Of a DNA stretch of 64,000 bases, positions 41,433 to 53,459 are shown one piece after another. Position numbers and translations under genes: made by a program. Position 1 is the stretch's first letter. Each line of letters opens with the position of its first letter. The notes beneath the pieces were generated by a model. The model was not told the DNA's origin and ran no database searches. It worked only from the letters and a program-made list of their open reading frames with translations. The DNA comes from Phymatolithon calcareum. Lineage: Eukaryota; Rhodophyta; Florideophyceae; Hapalidiales. Location: positions 1,302,001 through 1,366,000 of the forward strand of contig OZ345363.1 in the NCBI GenBank assembly GCA_977006965.1, given 5' to 3'.

Positions 41433-43132
41433 TTACTTATTTTGAGCTAGAGTCTCCGTGTGCACTATGCATATGAGAAGACAAACGGGCTTTGTCAAGG
41501 CAGCTACCACGAAAAAATCACATACATAAACCGTCTTTTTTGCTCCCTGAAAAACAAAACATTCTTGCCCAGCGACACTGCTAAATTTGGATTTTTGCTT
41601 TACAAACTCATTTACCTTGTGTACACGAGATATATAGCGGTCGATTCCGTATTGGCTTGTTAATTTCATTCCACAGATCATGCAGGAAAATTCGTTCTCT
41701 TTTAAATGGTTCTCTTTTAAATGGATCTCTTTAACCTGTTAAGAGCATGAAAACACCAGTCAGTTAATTCTGACTAACCGCTGGCCTCGGAAAAATGCTT
41801 TTGGACACGTACATGCCTGTTCATATTACACCTTGTAGAGTAGCGGTTCGGAAAAAAGGGCAACGAACTCGAGAACTCGAGCAGTGTTTTCGGACTCGGG
41901 AAGAAGATATTTTTCTAGAAGACAGGACTGGAGTGTTTAAAATAAAATTTAAGCTCATGCAGGTCCGTAAAAACGGCACATGTAAAACAGATAAGACCGC
42001 CGGCGTACAAGTGATGCTCGCCACTGACTAGGACCCTACTGCGTCCTTGAGCAATCCTCTTCGTGGGGTGACTGCAAGGCATTCCGGAAACTGTACTTGC
42101 GTCTACAGCCTGATTATCGATGACGCAACCGATCCTTTGCTTCAATTATACATCCTAATAACCAATTTCTGAACGAACTCTTTGCTTCAAATCTTTATCC
42201 CTATCATAGATTCCTCAACAAGTGCAGTGCGATCAATGATTACACTACGGTGATATACGTCCAGATCACAGCTTTGATTTCGTTCCAAAGTACAATCAGT
42301 CACTTATTTTCGACTGCTGCACCACCGTGCTTTTTTTGATTAACACATTAGACACTATATGCCCCACAACGCGCTCCAATTCCATGAAAGGACTCAAGAA
42401 GGAGTGCTCTGTTTCTCTGCGAGACGTCGGGAGGTTGTACTGCCCTGCGACAAGACGGGGGACTCTAAATCCTCGCACACCACTTCTATCCACTTATCTA
42501 ATCATACACAGCTTCTCTCCCCTGATTGAATTCAAATCCGATATTCTTCCCTCCTCAAAATCGCAAACACAGCTCTCCCTTCAGTAACAGCATCGTTTTA
42601 TCTAATCCTTCTCACAACCCCCCAGCTAGGATAAGAGACGGTGTAGAAGTATTGAACAAGCCAAGACTCGATTGTTTAATTTATCTTAGAGTTCATATGC
42701 ACACGATTAATATGAAAAGACAAATGGGATTTGCCACGGTAGCTACAATGACAAATATCACAGATATATTTTCTGTTCGTGTCTCCCTGCATAAAACAAG
42801 AATTAGAAAACCGACAATATGTACTTCAAATTGTTTTAATGTTCCTTCACCTACTCCGTGTACGGCACAAATACGGCGATTCATACTGTTTTGGCTGGAC
42901 ATTCTCATTCCGCAGAGCATACAAAGGATTTTCTTCATTTTCGAAAGGAAATCGTTCACCTGTTAAGAGCAAGGAAACAATAGTCAGATTTTGCGTCCGA
43001 GAATCTTTCTCGAAGATATACTTTTGGAATATTTACATGTCTGGCCATATTAAACCTCGTAGAGTAGAGAAGCGCACAAAAAGGGCAAGGAAAACGAGAT
43101 CCCGTAGATTGTTTTCAAATCTTCTTAATTAG
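41433..43132 (-). pseudogene. two diverged copies of a zinc-finger-like coding relic
   Basis: Block 1 (41433-42031) and block 2 (42693-43132) are paralogous. On the minus strand they read CMICGMKLTSQYGIDRYISR followed by VHKV, and CMLCGMRMSSQNSMNRRICA followed by VHGV. Both keep the CxxC and the last His of a C2H2-like finger but have Tyr or Arg where the first His would be. Their other ends also match (CCTCGTAGAGTAGAGAAGCG and CCTTGTAGAGTAGCGGTTCG). Stops break both. They may be remains of a tandem gene family or of a transposase with a BED-like finger. Confidence 0.4.
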
Positions 43133-43914
43133 AGAACGGGATCTCTTTCGCGAACGTCGTACCGGGTGTCAAGGATGTACTCCAAGCAAATTTATTTCGG
43201 AGGAGAACTATCCATAACTGATCAGACACAGAACGATGTGTGGAAGACATATGGATCTAATTTACAGCGCTGAACGTCTTATATGCGATAATAATGTACT
43301 CCAAGCTCATTTTGTTCAGAGGAGAAGATTCGATGCCCGGATACGAACAGAAATATGTTTCAAAGACATACAAATGGCGCACAGCTACGGCACAGAACGT
43401 ATCATATGAGATAATTTATCATTTGATATACCTGCATCAATACGGCACATGGGCCAGTAGCACCCAACTCGGCCTCGGACTCCGCTGCATGTTCCTGAAG
43501 CATTATTTTTTATTATATTAGACTCTTGAACCCTAAAAGAAGATAAGATGTGTATAACTCGACATGAAGCGAGCTGGAACTACAAGGCCAGTTCAAGGAG
43601 GGGGCGATGGAACTGGGTTTCGTGTCCGCGGCAGATGATGCGGGTGAGCCGCGAACGTTTTCTCGCGATGCACAGGGAGTCCATCTTTAGAGATCGGATC
43701 AAGCTGGAGGCGGAGAAGATAGTTCAGGGTGGCACGGGAAACGTCGACGAAATGAGACAGCATAAAATGAAGGTTTGGGTGGATGCTCTCACAAGCCGTT
43801 TTTTACTTTAAGAAGCCGCAGAATCGCAGAAATCTCCTCATCTAAGCCTTCACTGTCACTTGCGTATGATGCAGAGCAATCCCGACGTCCTCTCATGATC
43901 ACGAAAGCACTCAT
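43133..43914. other. no gene recognised
   Basis: Two similar stretches occur at 43171-43280 and 43288-43410 (ATGTACTCCAAGC followed by GAGGAGAA), a local duplication of about 110 bases. An 87-codon plus frame (43548-43811) is unmatched. Confidence 0.35.
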
Positions 43915-44388
43915 ATGCACCGTGAGAACATAAACGTCTCTGATTTCCCTTCAAGTGCAACAGATTCATCAATTCTCCATGAAAAAAAATCTTTTTCTAC
44001 TTTTCTGTCGCAACTGTGTCAAACCTCAGAGAAGAAATGGGTCCCTGGGTTACCAAGGTCGATTCAAAACACTGTCATTCTGTGGCGCTTTGGGGACCCG
44101 CTCTCTCAACAAGTTCCGATACGCAAGTTTTGCACTGTGGCAAACAGAAAGGCCGTTATTGGCTCTGACCAATATTCAGAAAAGTATTGGGATAAAACTC
44201 GAAATAAGCGCCGATTTCTTAGAATTAGCAAACTTATAAGGCTCGTTGCTGATCGATCAATTGTTACAAATGTATCGGAAAAGGGAACTGATGCGGAATG
44301 GAATGTAGCCATTGTCAAATTTCATAAGAAATGGGACATTGGAGAAAATCATCGCGCCCTTTCTAGTATTTTGATCGAGAAGCATTAA
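43915..44388 (+). CDS. unknown 157-residue ORF
   Basis: An ATG frame with protein-like composition, rich in basic and aromatic residues in its second half (SEKYWDKTRNKRRFLRISKL, EWNVAIVKFHKKWDIGE). No family is recognised and no other copy is seen here. Its 3' end lies 70 bases from the convergent recombinase relic. It could be a small gene or a fragment of an element. Confidence 0.3.
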   Translation: MHRENINVSDFPSSATDSSILHEKKSFSTFLSQLCQTSEKKWVPGLPRSIQNTVILWRFGDPLSQQVPIRKFCTVANRKAVIGSDQYSEKYWDKTRNKRRFLRISKLIRLVADRSIVTNVSEKGTDAEWNVAIVKFHKKWDIGENHRALSSILIEKH

Positions 44389-44463
44389 ACAAAATCATCA
44401 TGAAGAAATCATTTATGACTCCGGACCTCTAAGTATCTAGAAAACGTATACATGTGCAGAACA

Positions 44464-45512
44464 CTATTCGTCGGCATCGGAGACATAATCTTGTAAACCA
44501 TCCTCTCCAAATACTTCCCGCACAAATTCTGCGTACTTCGCTTCATCGTATACCAAACTGTGGTCCTTTCTAATTGCTTCCCCATGCTTGAAGAAATCTT
44601 TCCAGGACGCAAACCTGGGAAGACTAGGCGGCACACAATTGTTATAAGCATCACAATAATTAGCGTAGGCATGGGGACCCATCATTTGCGCAATCTCCAT
44701 CATTTGCTCATCACGAAGATTCAGCGAACGGTAGAGCTGAACAGCTTCTCTTTTGATAGAGTGGCCGGAGTACATGATAACGTCACCTTTTCCAATACCA
44801 ATAATTTCCAAACGGTTTCTCAGTAGTTTTGTCCTTGCTGGTGTTTAGCACAGATTCGTCCCGTGTCTCTGTTACGTCGCAGAAAAGAGGACCAATATCA
44901 CTTCCTCTGACGCGCAGCCATGAGTATAGGGCACTACCCGGATCCACGTGTGGACAATTTGTCAGATCCGTGTTGCTCGGCCATTCACGAATAGTATAAA
45001 CCCTTTGCTCGGTGGAATTCTTGATTGTTGTCTCTATGGTGAGCTTCGTGTCAGATGCATCCATTGAAATGTGTTCCACTCTCAACTTCGATACCTCATC
45101 ATATTGAAGGCCAAAATGCACTCCAAGGACGAGGATGGAATGAAGCGCAAAGTCGCATAGCCTTACTGGCTTCTCGCCTCCGAACCAGAACATTCCTGCA
45201 TGGCAGCACACGATGCCCACCGTGATTGGACGGGATTTGATACTCTATCGCCATGTTTGGTCAGGATCACCCTATGTGCGAGTCGCAATAGCTTTATATT
45301 GTGGTTATTAGTAAGAGGGTTCCCACGTGCTTCTCCGGAGCTTTGACTGACTCTCCAAGACTGAATATGCCCGTGTTCTTTGTACAATCTCCGTGTTCCG
45401 CACAGCCCAGAGTGTCATTTTTAAGGACATCTCCCGTGCCAATCTTGCAGTACTCGTACAGAAAGATCAATACGAGAACAGAAGTGTCTTTCGAGACATT
45501 TACAGGAAGCAT
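44464..45512 (-). pseudogene. tyrosine recombinase relic (Crypton/DIRS-like)
   Basis: The frame 45220-44783 reads LCDFALHSILVLGVHFGLQY then DEVSKLRVEHISM, which fits the first-Arg region of tyrosine recombinases, but with Gln where the catalytic Arg (G-x-R) is expected. After a frameshift near 44830 it continues as IGIGKGDVIMYSGHSIKREA and VQLYRSLNLRDEQ, which fits the HxxxR helix, and YANYCDAYN with the nucleophile Tyr. Upstream minus frames to 45512 (NNHNIKLLRLAHRVILTKHG) look like the N-terminal core-binding domain. The shift and the lost Arg mean it is inactive. Such enzymes mobilise Crypton and DIRS elements; no ends of an element are visible. Confidence 0.6.
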
Positions 45513-46539
45513 ATGGTGGGAAGAGCTTTCTGGCCCGCTTCAGGTTCGAGATGCTGGAGCAACTCGAATCTCCAGTAAAAAGCTGATGGCGCGGAAGAAA
45601 GCTTTCGGAGCTCACAGGGATAACTGTGCGGGACCCGTGCCCCTTTCTACGGCCGGTCATCTGGCCGTAAATTGTAGATTTTGAGTGCAGACGCAGATGT
45701 CTGGGTCTTCAACTTATACACATAGATCCGCGCACTATTCCATTCACGCCGAGATTTTATGACACTCTGTCTGAAATGCGTTAGGATACACCAAAAATGT
45801 GACAAATCGGAAGAAGATCCGGAGGCTAGTCGCATAAACCAAATGAGCTTCCCGTCTTGGAACAAGGGAGAAAAGTGTATGCTATTAGAATAGAGCAGAA
45901 AAGTTGCTTTTGGGGAAAAAAGTCCCTCTTCTTGGAGTGGGGAAGAAGAGCCCCATGTTTTGCACCCACGCAAGACCCCTTTTGCCTGTCTCCTTCCGCG
46001 TCCGTGGCAATCATCGCCGGGTGATTGTCTGTTTTTCTCCTTCCTGGGGAAGTATCTCGCACCTGAGCAGAACTCTTGAGGAGTTGTGATCCTCTTGGGG
46101 CCAACGGCGCGTCGAAGAGACCTTGGTCGGGACACTTCTACAGTCGCTTAGCGCAGCTATAACATTCGGTGTGTACAAAGTTTTCCAGAAAGAACAGAAA
46201 AACTAGACCGAGAAAAATGTTAACTATCTTGCCACGATAGTTAGCTAGTACTCACAGAAAAATCTTTACAAGAAGTGTGGGCAACCGTGATGGTAAGGGT
46301 TCTCGGACTATCCACCCTTGAACGGCCATGACTGTTCCTGCTCGATTCGTTTCTTTCTGAAACATGTTGATAATTTTGTTTGACATACGCTACACCTCTG
46401 ATATTACTGGTGAGATTTCCGTATTCTAGGATACAAGTTTTCTTGTTTCATACAAACTTGAGCGGCAAAAACAATTCCTAGTGTTCTGGAGTATTGTTCA
46501 TTTGGTTGTGTTTTTCGTGTCTGTAAACTGGATTTACGA
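45513..46539. other. no gene recognised
   Basis: A 162-codon minus frame (46135-45647) is Arg/Ser-rich and unmatched. A small hairpin (TTAACTATC/GATAGTTA) lies at 46219-46245. Confidence 0.3.
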
Positions 46540-47120
46540 CCCAGCCGGCTCGTTTTGAGTTGTGGCACTACATTAACATAGTTGACGACAAAATCAATAA
46601 AGAAGTGATTTATCTTCTTTTTTGTGCAACAGGGACGTCTTCAGCAGACACAAAGTTCTCAAAGAGAGGCTTCTTCAGTTGTGACACTTCGAAGTCCACA
46701 AAAGAAGTTCTGTTCCCGAGATATCGGGACCACAAGTGGGGTTTCATGTTCAAATGCCGGTTCTTGAATTCGTCGTTGACATGAAATCGAGCCAGAGCCC
46801 GAACACTGTATTCGGTGCTCTTTCTGTGTATTCGGGATCTAACCTTCCATTCAGTTCTTCGGCCCTTTCCGGGGTCGGCAACGAAAAACTAAATTCATTA
46901 CCGTCCTCGGATGTCGCGGAGACATAGGTTTTGAAATGAAGCTATGCTGAAGATTATGAGAGCAGTGGTCTTGTTTAGCGTATGCGTTGCGATTACGGAA
47001 GTATAGTAGTGTACATACGGTTCGCTGAGGTCTCCTCGAAGAGCTATTCGGAGTTTTCCCTTGCTCGTACTGCTTTCTGCATCTCGTTAGTGCCGGAAGT
47101 CTGTCGTTAGGGGAGTATTC
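46540..47120 (-). mobile_element. Copia-3 relic, downstream part of the reverse transcriptase
   Basis: Minus strand: STSKGKLRIALRGDLSEPYV and HYYTSVIATHTLNKTTALII fit the start of the Copia RT (KxKxRLVxRGD, then the VIxxxTxR region), followed by NEFSFSLPTPERAEELNGRL. It continues directly the linker seen on the other side of Copia-2 (53460 upward, ending in IPKSTRI), so Copia-2 split Copia-3 here. Stops are frequent. Confidence 0.6.
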
Positions 47121-47461
47121 TGATAGAAAGCGATGTAGATATTTTTGAGTAGTAAGAGTGGGTTTCCTCTTTTTACTTTGGAGGCTAACGCGAACTGCCT
47201 TGTATAAGCATTTGTTACGTCCGCTTATCAGAATACTAGAATTACTTACGACTGTTAAATTGGTAATTCATCTATTCACGCAACCACATTCAAGATTAAA
47301 TGTTTTCGCTAGATAGGCGCGCTCATGTATCTCGTTCGTCAACACCCCCTTTGAGCGGTTATTTCTTTTAGATCTTGAACCATTAGCATGTCGATCTGTA
47401 GTCTCTCTTGTTTTCTATTCAGGTGAATTCAGAGACCTAGTATCTAGTTTACTGAAACTTT

Positions 47462-47497
47462 CCCTCAATTGAGGGGCACTTTTCCCTCAATTGAGGG
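47462..47497. repeat. pair of 14-bp perfect palindromes CCCTCAATTGAGGG
   Basis: CCCTCAATTGAGGG occurs at 47462-47475 and 47484-47497, eight bases apart, in the space between the Copia-2 3' LTR and the PiggyBac relic. PiggyBac elements have short terminal repeats that begin CCC; these could be the element's end, though no TTAA flanks them. Confidence 0.6.
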
Positions 47498-47519
47498 AGC
47501 GAAAATCATTTAATTTTTG

Positions 47520-48545
47520 CACATGAAAGTTATTCACTATCTGGCACATCAAAAGCGTCAAGCTCATGGATGTCTTCCACATGCTTAGCGAAGCAGTTCC
47601 TTTCGGTAGACATTCCGCAAATGAATATTGCGGCACCATCAAGTCTGTTACATGACGAGAACACGAGGGTCGTCTTCTTGACTTTGCAGACCCTACAGTT
47701 GTTTTGCACAGCAAAATTAATCATCATGCCATCCGCGGTCTTCCGTTTCTTTCTCGTTGGGGTTAAGTGGGTTCCGACACCGCTCCCGTAGGCAAAGGTG
47801 CGTTCTGGAGTTGTTGAACGGCGACGAGTATTACGCGAATCGTACGAATTATCGATGAGCTTCTCGGACAGCACTTCATAATACCTTCGCCGGGTCATGT
47901 GTTCCTGATACTCTGCATGGGCACCGGAGAATAAAAGCCAGCTATCAACCACACAAATTGCCAAGAGAGATGTGCTAACGCGGAACGACCAGTCCAGGGT
48001 GTGGACTTTCTTCTCAAGATCCAAACTTTCTTGCCGGCACCGATTGTGCTTGTCGATTTGCGCGCACGCGGAGTAGTATGTCTCGCACACCTCGGGCTGG
48101 GGCACGGACAGCTCAACACGAAACGGTCATTCTTCAAGCTGACGCTAACGCACACGATTGTGCGGTTTTCCTTCCAGTGTCGTAGAGGTAGTCGAAATGA
48201 GATAGCGGCGATCCCGGTCAACCCATACAGCAGACATCATTAACGGCTCACCGTTCAAAGCTTTTTGGACCATAGAAACACATTGGCCCCTTTCCGAAAG
48301 CTCAATTCTTGATAGGTAGTCCATTGGATACTTCTTGGTCGCCGATTTGATGACCCCAACGAATTTTAGGCCCTTCGAAGAAGCATCTCTGCTGATTCAA
48401 CACTCGCGAAGTATGAGTCCGCACACACAATGCGTCTTGTGCCAGAGTATGCGGCCACAAGACGGCGTAAAACTGCTGTACTCTGGCCATTTCACCTTCG
48501 AAATCTTTTTGCTTCTCGTCTACTGCAATCATCTCGCTTGTCACG
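47520..48545 (-). pseudogene. PiggyBac-type transposase relic inside Copia-2
   Basis: The minus strand reads VLRRLVAAYSGTRRIVCADS, YFASVESAEML with the Asp of the family's DSYF motif, then, after a shift, GVIKSATKKYPMDYLS, GEPLMMSAVWVDRDRRYLIS with the next acidic site, and the frame 48105-47530 with CAQIDKHNRCRQESLDLEKK and LLAICVVDSWLLFSGA. It ends in a Cys-rich finger (CRVCKVKKT, CGMSTERNC, HVEDIHE), as in PiggyBac-like transposases. Two stops and at least two shifts break it and the N-terminal third is missing. The Copia-2 RNase H ends at SEMIA just before it. Confidence 0.75.
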
Positions 48546-49917
48546 ACTTTTTTCATTAAAATAATTCCATGCTTCATCAAATCGCGTACGTGATGCAATC
48601 GAATGTCGATGTGTTTGTTCTTCCTGAACTTTCCAATATCAGATGCCCAATCGATAGCTCCATTGTTATATTTCGTGATCACAGTTGGAAACATTTGCTT
48701 GGCACCCAAATCATCCTCAGCCAAGTGATTTCCCCCGCAACTTCAGAACAGCTTACATATTCGGCTTCAGTTGTCGAGAGCGCGACGCATTTCTGCTTTG
48801 CACTTCACCAGTACACGGTAGATCCTCCAACTTGAGCGATATTCCAGTAATTTAAATACGATCGGCTCCACCTGCCTAGTCCGCATCAGCGTCTCCGGAC
48901 AGAACTGTGCTCTAACGATTGAGTTCCAGACGCATGTCCACAGTTCCCTTTATATACCTTAGTAGCCCTTTCACTGCCGTCCAGTGGATTGGTCTTGGAT
49001 TGGATACGTGTCACTAAGTATATTAACCGCGATCGCTATGTCTGGCCTGGTCCTTGTGCTCAAGTAGAGTAACCCCCCAATAGCTTCGCGATAAGGAATT
49101 TTTTGCACATCGAACGATTCCTTCTCTGTTACTGCACGTGACAATGTTAATTTGGTGTGTTGGCCAGGGTCCACAGGTGTCAATGCTGGCTTGCAAGTCG
49201 CCGTGCCATAAATTTGCAGAATCTTTTCGGAACAGAACTTCTTTAAAATGAAGAAACAATCTTTTGTCTTTTTGATGTCAACTCCTAAGAATTATTTGAT
49301 TCTTCGCATGTCTTTGACCTTGAAAAGCTTCAGAAGATCTTGCTTAACTCTCAATACTTTTCAATGAGCGGCTTATTATTACGAGATTATCGACATATTA
49401 ATCCTGTTCGAGTCCTCAAACTTTTGAAACGTACAGTTTGAGGGAAGAAAAGGCTCAAAGCCTAAGACTGCCGAACAGTTCGTCAGGTGATTGTACCAGA
49501 CGCGAGGTGCTTGTTTGAGACCATAGATACTCTTGCGAAGTTTGCATAAAAGATGCTCTTTTCCACGATGTTCCAAACCGTCTGGCTGTGTCATATACAC
49601 TGTCTCTTCTAGATTTCCATAGAGAAACGCACCCGTTACGTCCATTTAGTGTACTTGCTCGTTATTCACGACGACGAGGGCCAGAATTACGCGAATGGTA
49701 GTGAAATCGACAAAAGGAGAAAAAGTTTCTTTGTAGTCACCTTCCCGTTGCAGATGACCCTTGATGGCAAATCGAGCTTTGAACTTGCCAATACTTCCAT
49801 CGGTATGACACTTTACCTTTAAAAGAAATCGGGATGGGAGAACTCTTACTCCAGGTGGCCGACGAACCAAGTCTCACGTGTGGAGTTCCTTAAGTTCATT
49901 CAGTTCGATGTTTATAC
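48546..49917 (-). pseudogene. Copia-2 reverse transcriptase and RNase H
   Basis: From high to low coordinates: FKARFAIKGHLQREGDYKET and FSPFVDFTTIRVILAL (49870-49646), MDVTGAFLYGNLEETVYMTQ and LRKSIYGLKQAPRVWYNHLT (49645-49379), LGVDIKKTKDCFFILKKFC, YREAIGGLLYLSTRTRPDIA (49183-48971) and the RNase H end IGKFRKNKHIDIRLHHVRDL (48724 frame). The YVDD catalytic box is missing: the frame goes from FEDSNRINMSIIS to a stop. The RT is therefore dead. Confidence 0.75.
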
Positions 49918-50349
49918 TGTTGGAAGTGTATCTGCTTGACGGTCTAAGTTCCAGAACACTTCATTATGATTCTGTGATCTTGGTAAGCGTGTGCACGTGT
50001 TATCGAGTTTGCAAAGATGTTTAGAAATGATAAGAAATATAGTTTGGCAAAGACACATGTCAAAACATGATTCGAGTATGATAATCATACTCCCCGCCTC
50101 AGTATGAAAATGATGAAATTTGGTACATTACACTTGTTATACGATATGACATGATTTGTTTAGGGTTAATTGGTCTCCGTCGTCTCGAGAAGGCCAATAA
50201 TTAGATCTAGCATGCTAGAGCTATTTTAGATCTGATTTTGAGTTCTATATAGTGAGGTTCTGTAACCCGGTCCGACTAAAATCCAAGGAACCAACTCTCA
50301 ACCATCCAACTTACCAACCTTAACCCATCATCCCATAACCTCCATCGCA
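49918..50349. mobile_element. solo LTR (TGTTGG...CGCA) inside Copia-2
   Basis: It begins TGTTGGAAGTGTATCTG and ends CCTCCATCGCA. The flanks are TATAC (49913-49917) and TATAG (50350-50354). Without it and one duplication, the Copia-2 linker reads in frame as AWRKAINIELNELKEL on the minus strand, the expected W-x-K-A-I ... E-L pattern just before the RT. The sequence is unlike the other LTRs of the window, so it belongs to another family. Confidence 0.75.
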
Positions 50350-53272
50350 TATAGCTTTTCGCCACGCGTTTGCATCGCTGGATGTCATCCCCTGTTGCAA
50401 AGCAGGCTCATCAATATTGATTGTGCGTGATGTAGCATGAGCCTCGTGGTCAGCTAGACGAGAAGGAGGATTTCGATCTCTCCCACTTCTGCGAAGAGCT
50501 TGAGGTGTCGTGTTTCTCACCAATGCCTTCGATGGTTTAGCTGCAGCAGGTTGGACATACTCAGTTTCATCATCGGGCACATCAAAAGATATTTCATCTC
50601 CCGAATCTGAATGCGATGCCAGAGTAGGATTATCGAGGACCATGTTGCCTGCCAAAAGCGGTGTGTCATCCGCTCCTCCCGTAAGAAATCCAATGAATAC
50701 TGTCTCGTCGAATCTTGTGTGTCGTATGTTTTTAATATTCTTCGTGAGGGATCAAATGCCCTGGACACAAATAGACATATATGTCCAAGATGGATGATTG
50801 AAATCGACTTGTTGTCAGGTTTCTCTCGCTTCTTATCCGTAATTGATGCTTAAACGGGACAAACGAATATTCGAATATGTGAGACATCTGGTTTGCGTCC
50901 TGTAACTAACTTCTTCGGCAAGCATTCACGATTTGCAGAGTTTGGCAAGAGATTCTGAAGATGAACAGCGTGAAGCAGTGCTTCAGCACGATACTTTTCC
51001 AAATTTAGCTTCCGAAAGCATACATCGAACCTTTTCAAGTAGAGTTCTGTTCATTCTCTCCGCCATGCCATTCGACTGAGGATTTTATGGCCCTGTGCAT
51101 GAGTGAATGATGCCTAGTTCGAAGAAATATTGTAGTAGCCTGCCATTCAAAAATTATGCTCCGTTGTCTCTACGTATGCGCTTTATCCTGATTTCGAACT
51201 GGCGTTCGAATATTGCTTTGTACTTCACGAATGCGTCATAGGCGTCATTCCTTGACTTGATGATCTCAACAGACAACTGGCGAGACTTTCCGTCAATAAA
51301 TGAGATGAAGTACTTTGCTTTGGACCCGCTTTCTGTGTCCATTGGACCGCAGATGTCCGTGTCTATAACATCTCCGATGGTTGTGGCGCAAGGTACGAGA
51401 CTTCCTTTGAACGGTGTTAGAGATTGCTTCCCTTCTGCACATGGATTGCATGGTATGATGGACGAATAGTCATGCAGATTCAGCCCTGATACCGCTGGCT
51501 CTCTTGTAATTGCTTGGATTACGCTTTTGCTCGCATGACCAAAACGTTTACGCCAAAGGTCGAGACCTGTAAGCGATTTGTTTTTCTTGTTCGTGGTTGT
51601 TCCAGCTGATGTCGCTGAAATGAGTAGGAATCAGAAGACTCCCTTGAATCTCATATAGTCCGCGTGCTCTCTTGCACCAAATGCCAATCTGTTTTCGGGT
51701 ATATCCATCAAGAAGTACACACTTGCCATCTCCAAATGTCATATGGATGTTTTTCTTGTCCAGTGCATTCATAGATGTCAGATTCAGCTTGATTTCTTCC
51801 ATGTAGAGAACATCGGTGAGTTTCAACCAAGTTCCTGTAACGCCGCCGACTTCTTGAGAACCATTATTCTTATCATGGCCTTCGAGGAAATTATCGACTT
51901 CTCCAACCATGTTCACGATGACAGTACTTTTTGTTACCGAGAGTAGCATTATATTCGGGAACCTTGTTCATAGCACTGAACAGGGACATATTGGAGCTCA
52001 TATGATATGTTGCTCCGCTATCGATGATAAACTTTGCATCATCATCATGCTCATAGTTATTATACGCGTCCACTGTTAGTGTTTCCTTGTGAAATTCGGC
52101 ATGGGAGCAATCGATGGCGGCTTCTGCAGACGTCTTTTCGGTCGCGCTGATTTCTGCCGATTCGAGTTTACCTTGAGCTTCGTCTTCAACGACTGGCTTA
52201 ATGCCAAACGGGGAAATTACATGTGAAGATTCGCAGTCCCAGTCGTCACAATCACACGAGCTTTTCTCATGTGCGTTGACGTTTTTCTTCAAACGAGTAG
52301 AGCTTGGACACACTTTCGCTCAGTGGGCAACATAGGTGTCAGTATGGCAGATGCATCTATTCGGACTTCGGTCCATTTGCTCATCTCTCAGGGAATTTTT
52401 TACTGCCACGGCAAGTCTGGGCTTGACGATCAAGATTGCCTTTATTCGGTTTGTAATTGGTGCTGTCTGGATTGTCCCAGCATTCAAAAAAAATAGATAT
52501 CCCTTATTCTTGCAATATCGGCACCTGCGAGTCTTTGCGCTCTGGTATGCGGTAGCAACTGTATTGTCGCAGTTCTTAGAGGTGCTTTTCCGTGCCTTCT
52601 TTTATTTGTCTTCGTCCCTAAGACGAGTTGTGTCCGTTTCCCAGGACGTTCTATCCTCGTCCATAGATCGAATTGCAGCTATAACTGCTTCGAAATCTCG
52701 ATCTTCCTTGATTGAGGAGAGCAAAATAGATACTTGCATCAACTCATTTAGTTTCTGGCCGGCATTTTCGAGCTTGGTGAATGTAGTCTCGAGCTCAGCA
52801 ATGTGATCGGATTTAGTCTTGCTGAAAGCTTCTGTACAGGGACTCAACTTGTTGCTGTTGGTTCTCCTTGCATAACGAGAGCATAGATTGTTACACATCT
52901 CAGCAGGGGATTTTGAATGCTTCTGGACTACCTTCAGGGGTTTGCCTCCGAGTGAAGAAACGATAATGGCCGCAGCTTTACTTGTACGTTTTTCAAAATC
53001 TTGCTAGCTTGTTGATGCGGTATTAACTTCTTGGGCACCACCTTCTCCGGATGCATTGTCCGGTCTCGTCTCAGTGCCATCTACGATCCCGATACAATTT
53101 CTTGCAAATAGAACGGCTTCCATTCTGAGCTTCCATATGTGGAAGTCTTCAGTCGGTTTGTCGTTGAAATTCGGAATCGTGATCTTGTCATCTAGGTGTC
53201 CCTCCATGTTTTCCATGGGTACCCAGGGACTTCCAACGATTGAATTTCTCTTTCTTCTTCCGGTGTTACCAC
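50350..53272 (-). pseudogene. Copia-2 gag, protease, integrase and linker
   Basis: Gag starts at ATG 53216 (MENMEGHLDDKITIPNF, then DFHIWKLRMEAVLFARN) and continues at 52898-52602. The protease reads AKFIIDSGATYHMSSNMSLF with the active DSGA (52313-51891). LTDVLYMEEIKLNLTSMNAL and GLYEIQGSLL (51949-51548) fit the segment before the integrase. The integrase keeps an Asp in TDICGP, Asp in RRDNGA and Glu in NPQSNGMAERMNRTLLEKV, across stops (51440-51040). The linker has ALRRSGRDRNPPSRLADHEA (50655-50350). Confidence 0.75.
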
Positions 53273-53459
53273 TGAAAGAAAGCGATGTAGATGTTTTTGA
53301 GTAGTAAGAGTAGATTTCCCCTTTTTACTTTGGAGGCTAACGCGAACGGCCCTGTATAGGCATTTGTTACGTCCGCTTATCAGACTACTAGAAACGAAAC
53401 CACATTCAAATTTGAACGTTTCTCTAGATGGGCGCGCTCATTGATCTCTTTTGTCAGCA

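Larger units (their letters stand above)
47121..53459 (-). mobile_element. Copia-2, LTR retrotransposon with perfect target-site duplication
   Basis: LTRs at 47121-47344 (3') and 53273-53459 (5') share TTTGAGTAGTAAGAGT and ACTTTGGAGGCTAACGCGAA and end TG/CA on the element strand. The flanks are TATTC at 47116-47120 and again at 53460-53464. A purine tract AAAGGGGG precedes the 3' LTR. A primer-site candidate TGGTAACACCGG starts one base after the 5' LTR. Gag, protease, integrase, RT and RNase H follow in Copia order on the minus strand, all with stops or shifts. The LTRs differ by indels (224 and 187 bases), so it is old. It carries a PiggyBac relic and a solo LTR. Confidence 0.9.
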
